64,000 nucleotides of DNA from Nitzschia sp. pyKryTriq1 (taxonomy: Eukaryota > Bacillariophyta > Bacillariophyceae > Bacillariales > Bacillariaceae). Made by a program: the position numbers and the translations under genes. The stretch spans positions 199,469 through 263,468 of the forward strand of contig OY101131.1 in assembly GCA_956465555.1 (NCBI GenBank), given 5' to 3'. The notes beneath the pieces are model-generated. The model was not told the origin of the DNA and searched no databases. It saw nothing but the letters and a program-made list of their open reading frames with translations. Positions within the stretch are counted from its first letter, which is position 1, and each line of letters opens with the position of its first letter. Shown piece after piece: positions 1-8,170 of the stretch.

Positions 1-1
1 A

Positions 2-805
2 CAAAACGTGTCGATGTTGTGCGGTGCCGAACATGCCCACCAGCACGACGAGTACCTACAGCACTATTTAGACACGGGAATTGCCAAAATCATGGGAAAG
101 AAACGGAGAATCATGGCGGCCCGAAAAGATAAGAGTGAATTTCCGATTGAATTGGGAATTGTGGAACTTTCGTCGTCGTCGTCGTCTCATCAATCCTCCC
201 ACCACGAACGGTTCTTTTCCGCATTCATCAGAGACTTGACCCTACAAGAACATCAGCAGGCGCAAGTATTGGAGCAAGTAGAACTGACGCAAGGATTGGT
301 GAATGCTTCTTTTGATCCCATTGTTCAGATTGATCAAAGAGGGATCATCCAACTGGCCAACGAGGCGACCATGAATTTATTTGGATATGATCGCGACGAG
401 ATTATCGGGTCCAACATTTCGATATTGTGCGGAGGGGAACATGGCGCTCATCACGATGAATACCTTCAACGATATTTGGAGACTGGTAAAACGAGTATCA
501 TTGGTAGAAAACGTCCAACTACCGCTCGGCGCAAGGATGGAGCCGAGTTTCCCATTGAATTGGGCGTTCAACAAGTCCAGCGGGAGAACGGCGAGCTGGT
601 CTTTTGTGGTTTCATACGTGATTTGACGTCTCAAACCAAGCTGAAAGAAAGCCTGCAACGGCAAGGTAAACTCATTCAAAATCAGTTCTTTGTTGGTGCG
701 ACGTCATCCGAAGACTCGAGTGAAGCGGGGTCCACCGCCAGTGCCGGAGGAGGTCGTCCTCGCCGTCCTCGCCAGCACCGACATTCCAACACTGCTCCCT
801 CGTAG
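2..805 (+). CDS. Double-PAS domain sensor protein, 5' end missing
   Basis: The reading frame is open from the window edge, so the start lies upstream; the first ATG seen (position 14) is inside a PAS domain. Two tandem PAS copies are visible. The first is cut at its N-terminus and begins at LCGAEHAHQHDEYL; the second, residues about 90-215, carries GYDRDEIIGSNISILCGG, a HDEYLQRYLETG block, RRKDGAEFPIELGV and closes with GFIRDLT. The copies match closely (HDEYLQxYLxTG, KxxxEFPIELG, FIRDLT), so they arose by duplication. PAS domains of this class bind small ligands or mediate dimer contacts in signalling proteins. No output domain is visible downstream: the last 45 residues are Ser/Arg/Gly-rich and look disordered. 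It could be the tail of a larger kinase or cyclase. The true C-terminus could differ if an intron lies near position 690, because another frame stays open there to 1004. Confidence 0.75.
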   Translation, partial: QNVSMLCGAEHAHQHDEYLQHYLDTGIAKIMGKKRRIMAARKDKSEFPIELGIVELSSSSSSHQSSHHERFFSAFIRDLTLQEHQQAQVLEQVELTQGLVNASFDPIVQIDQRGIIQLANEATMNLFGYDRDEIIGSNISILCGGEHGAHHDEYLQRYLETGKTSIIGRKRPTTARRKDGAEFPIELGVQQVQRENGELVFCGFIRDLTSQTKLKESLQRQGKLIQNQFFVGATSSEDSSEAGSTASAGGGRPRRPRQHRHSNTAPS

Positions 806-1897
806 TACATTGATTGTTGAAGTGATGATGGAGGAGAAGGAGAGGATGAGAGGAGACTTCAACTACAACAAGCTAACAGTATTCATCAGATTATATAGCA
901 GATGGTATAGTACACCGTATGAGACTTCAGAAAGAATTCGCGGAAGACCGACAGTAGCTCCGGCGCAACCGATGATATTCCACCTCCGCCAACGCTACGA
1001 CTAACTAGTAGAATAAGCTAGTAGAGTAGTAAACTGAGGAGGACTGCCCTCCTCGGTCAGACGCAACAGATATTCCCTCTCGACTACTACTATGCATGAT
1101 CAAGCCAGGAGTCATGATTCATTGTTCCGTCATACGCTACTGTTGCGTGAATCTAGCAAGAACTTCGAGTAGAGAGAGTAGCAATGGGACAGACAGCAGA
1201 ATGGAGCAGCTTGCCTCTACTCTCTACTAGTAGTAGTACTAGCAGAAAATCCAGCTATGCAGACGAACGCACATCATCAGCCACCAATGAACAACGTCCG
1301 TCCGTGGTACGAGCATGTATCGTGGATCGTGTCAAGGAGGCAATTATCAAAACTAAAAACATGAGAAGTGCTTGAAGCGCCGGAATGTGAATCAGACACA
1401 GATATAAATGAATCTTTGCGTTGATACACATACCGGTAGGGCCCTATCTACCACATGTAGTAGTACAACAGAGAAAAAAGAAGTCTCCGACATCCCGTCT
1501 CCGACTTCTTCTTGGCTGTTCGCCGAACTTCTACCGATACTGTAGTCGAATGTACCTGCTGGTACATACAGTACTGTGTACCGGTACAGTACTCGTACGT
1601 ACCGTATTGAGGGGGGCTACTAGAGAGCGGCGTTGACTGCCTGGGCGGGCGGGATCCAATCAATCAAGCAAGAGGCGAATAATGATGCGAGGGGTGGCGG
1701 AAAGGCCCAACGCGAAAGGCGAAGCAACCCAACGTGCAATTTCAGTCTACACTTGCTTCGCAGAAACCAAAACCGGAAATCGTTCATCAACAGGCCTGCC
1801 TTTTGACAGTTCCATAAATTTTGTTTCGCATCGCATATTTTCAACACAACACAGCAACAAAAGCAGCTCCTACCGGAGTAATAGCCACTTAATCAAT
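806..1897. other. Intergenic spacer, no gene supported
   Basis: Only short open frames without protein-like composition occur. The stretch carries CTAGTAG-type tracts (about 1008-1040 and 1225-1245) and, at about 1545-1605, a dense cluster of GTAC, TACCGGTA and CGTACG palindromes typical of spacers in this window. Confidence 0.6.
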
Positions 1898-2380
1898 ATG
1901 ACTGAACAACAAAAGCGACCTACTTTAATCGATCCAGACTCGGAGGACGAGGCCCCAGCAACAAAGCGTCAAAAGACCACTGATGTTGCTGGTTGGGTGC
2001 ATAAATCGAAACTATCAATTCTCCACGCCGCTTTGGTCTCCATCATGACTCTCGAGGAAGACAAAGCCAACGAAGGCCTGTCCTCGTTATCTTGTCACGA
2101 TCTCGCATCGCCGATCTTACATCCTCTCACTACGGGCATCAAGATTCCAACTGTCGTTCACCTGGTGGACGCGAGGAAAGACCTCGTACAACATATTTTG
2201 GAGGTGTCAACAAAAGCAGCAGCAGCGTCAGCATCGTCAAGGCCGCAACAAGAACCAACAGAATTCAAGGGCACTCTAACCTCGCTCGGTCCCCTACCAT
2301 CTGGCAAGCCACTCTGTGCTCCGCCACGCCTACCCCGTCTCGGGTTCGGCGAAGGCCTCAAGCGACAAGCTCGAAGATAA
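1898..2380 (+). CDS. Hypothetical small nuclear-type protein, possibly damaged
   Basis: An open frame of 160 residues from the ATG at 1898; the frame is open further upstream but that part reads like untranslated sequence. The N-terminus, MTEQQKRPTLIDPDSEDEAP followed by ATKRQKT, has the look of an acidic patch plus a KRxK nuclear localisation signal. The middle (HPLTTGIKIPTVVHLVDARK) is moderately hydrophobic. After about residue 125 the composition becomes Pro/Arg-rich, and a different frame (2316-2534) then reads more naturally as Ser/Thr-rich low-complexity protein. That suggests either an intron or a frame shift near 2300. I do not recognise a family. It is kept as a candidate only because its first 100 codons look coding. 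Confidence 0.3.
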   Translation: MTEQQKRPTLIDPDSEDEAPATKRQKTTDVAGWVHKSKLSILHAALVSIMTLEEDKANEGLSSLSCHDLASPILHPLTTGIKIPTVVHLVDARKDLVQHILEVSTKAAAASASSRPQQEPTEFKGTLTSLGPLPSGKPLCAPPRLPRLGFGEGLKRQARR

Positions 2381-2639
2381 ACACCAGGCAGCGCACACCA
2401 CCTCAACGACAGAGTCGACTTCTGCATCTACAATAAGATATCAACCAATTTTGATAGCAACACATATCCGTTCAAAAGTAATCTTAGAGCTCAATTTTAA
2501 AAATGAAGCAGCAAATGAAGCACGTCTAACGTGATGATTCTAGTAGATGGCTGCGGCTGCGCTCCTCCTTATATCCGTACACCAAAGTATGCTGCTCTAT
2601 TTTTAAAACGCAACTTTATTAGCTAGTAGTAGTGATAGA

Positions 2640-3590
2640 CAGGACAGATCTGGTGTCCATCACGATTGACGAAGGAAACCAATTGGTCTCCGTTCCTCCT
2701 CTGGCCAAAGGAAAACCAACGGTCCAGCAGTTTGTAAATAATATTATTATTCTGTTTTCTATCTGTGAATGCGTGATGTCGTGAGTTGCAGATTGGCCAA
2801 TGAATTTGTTTTCAATCAGCTGGCTATTTTACTTTGTATCGGTTTCGCCATCATTCTATTAAATGGAAATCAGTCCTTCCGGCACTAATTACGGAAGAAA
2901 TAGCCACTGCTTCTGGAAGTTGACAACAGTATGGTTCCCTTCGTGAGATGGGAACTTTCTCTTTGAAGTATCGACCTCGAATCCGGAAGTTTGACCTAAG
3001 CGAACACCCTTCTGAAATTATCTCCCAATCGACGACAATAGCCTTTACATCTTGCAGAAGGTGCAGCTGACACTTGTGTTCGTTGGGGCATATTCATTTA
3101 GTACAAAGATAAATACCATTCTTTCATGATTGATGAATGCAGCATGCATGCATGCATGAAACGGCAACGACCGCTCAACGCTACTCAATTAGCTCTTTCA
3201 ACCTCCGTCCAAGGTAATTTAGTAATACTCGAGTTCGGATTGTTGATGAAATCGATGATGAACACGTTGTTCAATTCCAAGTGAGAAGAGGAAAATATTT
3301 GCTTTCGAAGAGGAAAATATTTGCCTTCGCAGCCACTGGTCATCCTTATTCTTCCTTGCTTGTTATCATGCGATGCTTCCAGAAACTGGTGTGGAGAGGA
3401 ACGACGAGACTCAAATGTCTATCAAAGAAGGCGGATGGGCGCTTGGGGTCAATTTGCTCTCTTTGATTCTGGAGCAATATGCATGAGCTCAGTTGTGCTG
3501 ATTGGAGCAATGGAACAGGGTCATGCTTTTCAGTTCTTGATGCTATTCGTCCAAGCGCTTCCTGCTTCTGGTGGCCAATGAGTCCAAATG
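2640..3590 (+). pseudogene. Possible decayed coding stretch of unknown family
   Basis: No long open frame exists, yet several short runs read like protein. Examples are RTDLVSITIDEGNQLVSVPP (2642 on), GTFSLKYRPRIRKFDLSEHP (about 2950-3010), RVRIVDEIDDEHVVQFQVRR (about 3230-3290) and ETQMSIKEGGWALGVNLLSL (about 3408-3467). They sit on the same strand in different frames. This could be a host gene eroded beyond recognition or chance. A 22-base direct duplication, with one mismatch, lies at 3285-3328. The family is not recognised. Confidence 0.2.
3285..3328. repeat. 22-bp direct tandem duplication
   Basis: GAAGAGGAAAATATTTGCTT plus TC occurs at 3285-3306 and again, with one T-to-C change, at 3307-3328. 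It looks like recent slippage inside the possibly decayed coding stretch. Confidence 0.7.
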
Positions 3591-3791
3591 ATGCTACGGG
3601 GGGCGTGTTTACTATTCCATAGTCGGCAATCTTTAGCGAGTTTCTTTAGTAGTAATAACATGATAACATTGTAATATGCTATCTATCTTGTATCGTAGTA
3701 CTAGTACTACAGTAGCGTGTGGTAGAGTCAATGCCGGTCGTTGCTCTCTTGTCAGATAGAGGTACATAGTATAGTCGTCGGTTGTGCTACT

Positions 3792-4287
3792 TTAGTTGTT
3801 GTCCATCATGGGAATCCCGGACTGTAGAAAGTTGACGTACGAAAAGTTCACATTATTCTTTTTCATGGCTCTTCGAATCGCCAGCAATACCTCTTGTTTG
3901 ACCTCCCAAAAGGCATCACAAAAGGGTTTGGTACGAAAATGTGCCGAGACTACCACTTCGACCGAATATTCCTTGTATTCGGTGAAAAAGACTTGAAAGC
4001 TCCGACTTCCATCGTCAATCAGGGCCGGGCAGGACTTTCGTATCTCAGTCTTGATATCCTCGATCAATTCGGGGAGTTGATCGACATGGTCATACGATAT
4101 CGCCAGGGTTTGTTTGACAGTGGAAAGTCGCGAACGAGAAATGTTGGCCACGCGGGTTCCCGAGATTTGAGTGTTGGGGATTCTCACCACCAACTCGTCT
4201 CCACGGCGCAGATGAGTATTGAGCCATCCTAATTTTTGAACGGTACCCTGCGTTCCATCGGATAACAAGATTCGTTCCCCCTCTGAG

Positions 4288-4322
<35 letters not shown>

Positions 4323-5381
4323 TTGGTGAAAGTCTTCTACAAAGAAACATCATGCTGTAGTTGCTGGGAGGAGTCGTGACTACTTACCACTGTACATGTT
4401 TGTTCCTTGAATGGCAAGACTCGCCAAGAACTCGCTGACCAGCTCTTTGGACGCCAATGAAAAGACCAATGTTCCGACAGATGACAATCCAAAAATGGAA
4501 CGGAGCGCAAATCCGGTTTGAATGCTCAAAAAGTCGAAAATGACCAGAGTCGTACCTCCATAGATCAATATATCCAAAAAGCGACTCGCCAATCGTCGTC
4601 CCGCACTCTTGTTGATATCAATGCGATTGCCGCGACTGAGGACAAAGTCTTTAAATTCGCTCATATTGCGGGCACCCCACCAACTGGCCACCAAACCCGA
4701 GATCCATTGATAGACGGGATATTCACGGACAAATTCAAAGCCGAGTTCATCCAACAAGACCAATCCAATTTCAAATCCATACAAAAGACCCAGCAAAAAT
4801 GCGACTTCTTGGGCGAGTTGTGCTGTCCGATTGGTTTTGCTCCGTTCGAATTGAGTCTCAAATTTTTCCGCATCGCCGGACGCAAGCATGTCGGCATGAC
4901 GGCGGGCATAAAATTTCTTGGCGAGAGGCAACACCAACTGATAGACGGCCACAATCAAAACAAGATCCAAAAAGTCCTTTTTGATGACAAGTGCCAAACG
5001 GTGAGCAATATGTACGGCTTTTCGAGGACTAATGATGAATTTGGATAAGAAGAGTGTCAACTTTCCCTTGACAAATGAATTTTTCACGACGGCTCCTCGT
5101 TTGGCGGCAGTGCCAGCCACAGCAGCCCCCGTAGCATGCAGGGGAGCAGGCAAGACAATAGACCTCGTCTTTCCACCGTCGTGGGAGTTGGGGTTGGGCT
5201 GGGTCGTTATTGGCAGTCCTCCTTGAGACAATAATATTCGCGAGGGAGCCGATGGGGGCACAAAACCATGGACTGGATGCACTGCTACTCCTAGTACGAG
5301 TAGTAGTTGTAGCGCCACAGCGAGGGCAAGAACCAACGACCAGAACCAGGAGAAAGAAGCGGTGGACTTGTTCAATACCAT
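3792..5381 (-). CDS. MscS-family mechanosensitive ion channel, plastid-targeted type
   Basis: Two exons on the minus strand, 5381-4388 and 4282-3792, give 494 aa. The donor is GTAAGT just below 4388; the acceptor follows a CA repeat and the junction restores NMYS-EGERILLSDGTQGTV, the usual MscS beta-domain entry. I chose the ATG at 5381 because it gives a clean signal peptide (residues 1-39) ending VHPVHG with Phe at position 40, the diatom plastid presequence pattern; an in-frame ATG at 5561 would add 60 unconvincing residues. The membrane part includes ILIYGGTTLVIFDFLSIQTG and the pore helix region SSVGTLVFSLASKELVSEFL; the beta domain has VVRIPNTQISGTRVANISR, matching the PN motif of MscS and plant MSL proteins. 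Known family role: relief of osmotic stress, in plastid envelopes for MSL2/3. Plastid location here is inferred. Confidence 0.88.
4289..4320 (+). repeat. (TG)16 microsatellite inside the MscS intron
   Basis: Sixteen uninterrupted TG units. Read on the gene's strand they are (CA)16 lying immediately before the CTCAG acceptor, where a pyrimidine tract is normally expected. The run is likely length-polymorphic. Confidence 0.95.
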
Positions 5382-5620
5382 CGTTCGAAGATGATTCAGT
5401 GTAAATGATGTGGCCAACAGCAGTCTTTGGTTTAAGAAAAGTACTGACAGACTGTACCGAACCCTCAATGACAAGATCGACGCATATCTATCGGATCCTC
5501 GCCGTCGATGGTCGTCGTCTCGTTGCGCGCAAATAATAATAATGATGACCTTCGCTCGCATCGCGGCGTGTACTCGAAGATCTTTCGCGGGCTTCGCCTA
5601 TTTCTCGATAGATCCGTTGG

Positions 5621-5628
5621 TGACGTCA
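5621..5628. promoter_or_regulatory. Perfect CRE palindrome TGACGTCA
   Basis: The site lies in the 560-bp divergent spacer between the MscS gene (240 bp upstream of its chosen ATG) and the O-fucosyltransferase-like gene. It is the consensus for CREB/ATF-type bZIP factors; in diatoms, TGACGT elements upstream of some genes respond to CO2 and light. A half-site GATGACGTGG follows at about 5671. Confidence 0.45.
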
Positions 5629-5941
5629 TTGATGTCAAGCAGACGCCCCCGAACCATGCGGATCCCAATGATGACGTGGCCCTTCGGCCAGGCTGCGGCA
5701 ATGGATATTATTATGAGCGGTGTAATGACTCCTCCTCCAAAATAATGACCGCGCGCATGACGCAACATCATGATATTGTTTCGAGATGAAAGTTACGATT
5801 ACAAGCTACTATTATTTTTGAAAGTCTGTAGTCTGTCTATCCAGCAGAGTATACTGCGTATACTTTCTCTCTACTTCCTCCTGTATACGATCGACCCACG
5901 TTAGTATCATCATCATCATCCTAATCATCAGTACCGGTAGC

Positions 5942-8002
5942 ATGTCACGAACCACACGAGATCGAAGACGGGCGTATCAAGAAAGTCAGGGGGGAGCAGT
6001 ACATCAGCATTCACAGCATCAGCAACAACATCAGCAACAACATCAACATCAACATCAACATCAACCACAGCAGCGAGGAAATCAATGGACTATTTTATTT
6101 GGATTGTTTCCTCTGGCATTATTATTGTACGTTTGGAATAGTGTGCAAGAAGAAAATGACTTTGTGCTGGACCGCCAGCACGGCTCCATCCTCAAATCGC
6201 CATCATCGTCATCGTCATCATCATCATCACCACCACCACCGCCACCACCGCCACCATCACTGCTATGGGAACAAGGACCCGACATGACAGACGATATAGA
6301 TGATGTCGACGACGATGAGAATGATGAGAATGAGGATGTCGACAATGAGAATGTCGACAATGAGGATGATGATGGTTTGGAAACATTTGCTGGATCCCCA
6401 TCATTATTTGACAAGAGCAAGAAGAGTAATGATGATGATGATGATGGCGAACAAGCAGTAGTTTCGATTCCCATGACCGGTCGTCTTTGGATTCAGGTCG
6501 AATCCTGGAATAATAATAATGATTTGCAAGAAGAAGAAGATGAAGATGCTGGTGGAATTTCGAACTGGAAACGTTCCTTTGCCAAAGTCTTGGTCATGGC
6601 CAAACGATTGAATGCCGTTTTGGTCGAGCCGGGGATTCGAGATGGAGGTCTTACCACTTGTCACAATGGAAATTTGCAATTGACAGAAGTGTACAATCGG
6701 ACCATTCTTCTTCTTCAGACCACCACCACCACCAGCAGCAGCAGCAGCAGCACTTATTCTGATCATCATGATGATTTTCGTCCCTACCTGCTAGCATCCT
6801 GCTCTCAATACACTACCTTTATGAATCAATTGACAGTTCCACAAACATTTGATTTATGTCTCAACAAGGACAAATTCATGGGATGTAATAACTTGCAAGG
6901 GAAAGAATTAGAAAGCGAATACCAACAAAAGACAAGCCAGAGCTTGGAACAAGCCTTGGCGGAAATAATTCAGAGTAGTAGTCCTAATAGTGGACGACCA
7001 CCACCACTATCATCATCATCATCATCATCATCACCACCCAATAAGAACAGTGCGGCGGTGGTCATTCTTCGCCTTCACAATGTCGGCACGTCCTCTTTGG
7101 ACAAATTCACCATTCCAACCATGCTAATTTCCCCCCCAAAAACCAACAATGCTCCAGCAAACGACCACCGGCAACCGCCACCACCACCACCACCTGCACC
7201 AGAGCGTATTCCTTTGATCGACAAGGAAGAAGTAGCCGAATTTGAATCGGAACATTATCAATTTCTCGATGCTCACTACGACTACTTGGACGCCAAGTTA
7301 CAAGCGGCAGGCATCCCACCTGCATCCTATGGCGTCATTCATTGGAGGCCCCTATCCCCATCCGCGGCGGCCGCCAAAGCCAACAAGAATCCTCATCATC
7401 ATGGTAATGGTGATCATGATCTTAGTATTATGGACTATTATAACAAGTGTGTCCATCAAATCGTGCAAACGAAAAAGGCCATGAATCTACCTCCTACCAC
7501 TCCCTTTTTACTCGTTTCCAGTTCACTGGAAGAAGAAGAAGATGATGATGATGATGATGATGACGATGTGCAAGACGATTCCACTACTACCAAGAAGAAT
7601 GCCGCTCAAACAGCACTGTCGACTCTGTTGACCAAACATCACTTTTTACAACTCGAGGACATTATTCTACCATCGTCCTCCTCCCTGAAGGATAGTGTCA
7701 TGTATGCCGTCATGGATTTGATTTTGGCCGAAAATGCCTTTTCCTTTGCCACGTGTTCCGAGGATCTTTGCTCCAATAACAACAACAACAACAAAAACAA
7801 CAACAACAACAAAAACAACAATGGTGGCCGCCCATCGTTTGCTAGTTGCCAAGAATGCAACAACGTTCTGGGCGGTTTTTCAAAGCACGCGATGGAACTG
7901 CGTGAGGTTGGGAATCACAATAATAATGCCAATACCTATCCCTGTTGGCCCCAATCGTCTTCGGAATTGCATGAGATTCACAATCTCTGGCAACAACCAT
8001 AG
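5942..8002 (+). CDS. Type II membrane protein, O-fucosyltransferase-like
   Basis: A single-exon frame of 686 aa. A short basic N-terminus with a His/Gln repeat (residues 21-44) is followed by one hydrophobic segment at 49-66 (WTILFGLFPLALLLYVW), a signal anchor that would place the rest in the Golgi lumen. Residues 85-170 are Ser, Pro and Asp/Glu homopolymers. The globular part starts at GRLWIQVESWNNN; NWKRSFAKVLVMAKRLNAVL followed by VEP resembles the first nucleotide-binding strand and helix of GDP-fucose protein O-fucosyltransferases. ASYGVIHWRPLSP followed by DYYNKCVHQIV resembles the later HxR motif, here HWR. A Cys-rich end (CSEDLC, CQEC) fits an extracytoplasmic domain. Asn repeats broken by Lys interrupt the fold late in the protein. 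Family assignment rests on motif resemblance only. The stop is 168 bp from the convergent ClpB gene. Confidence 0.5.
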   Translation: MSRTTRDRRRAYQESQGGAVHQHSQHQQQHQQQHQHQHQHQPQQRGNQWTILFGLFPLALLLYVWNSVQEENDFVLDRQHGSILKSPSSSSSSSSSPPPPPPPPPSLLWEQGPDMTDDIDDVDDDENDENEDVDNENVDNEDDDGLETFAGSPSLFDKSKKSNDDDDDGEQAVVSIPMTGRLWIQVESWNNNNDLQEEEDEDAGGISNWKRSFAKVLVMAKRLNAVLVEPGIRDGGLTTCHNGNLQLTEVYNRTILLLQTTTTTSSSSSSTYSDHHDDFRPYLLASCSQYTTFMNQLTVPQTFDLCLNKDKFMGCNNLQGKELESEYQQKTSQSLEQALAEIIQSSSPNSGRPPPLSSSSSSSSPPNKNSAAVVILRLHNVGTSSLDKFTIPTMLISPPKTNNAPANDHRQPPPPPPPAPERIPLIDKEEVAEFESEHYQFLDAHYDYLDAKLQAAGIPPASYGVIHWRPLSPSAAAAKANKNPHHHGNGDHDLSIMDYYNKCVHQIVQTKKAMNLPPTTPFLLVSSSLEEEEDDDDDDDDDVQDDSTTTKKNAAQTALSTLLTKHHFLQLEDIILPSSSSLKDSVMYAVMDLILAENAFSFATCSEDLCSNNNNNNKNNNNNKNNNGGRPSFASCQECNNVLGGFSKHAMELREVGNHNNNANTYPCWPQSSSELHEIHNLWQQP

Positions 8003-8170
8003 GTAGCAGCAGTGGCAAGTGGGCACGCAGCAGGCAAGTGGTGCTGCTGGGGACGAGCTGGAATGCATGCGGAAGCGGTAAGAAGGAAAACACTTCAGTG
8101 AAAGCTACAAATTTCGAATTGTGAATGTATTCCACTAACTTAACTTTTTGATTCGACTAAATCTATCTAA

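Noticed and set aside
6082-6474. Antisense frame full of Ser/Gly opposite the O-fucosyltransferase-like gene
   Set aside because: It is the mirror of Asp/Ser/Pro trinucleotide repeats in the real gene.
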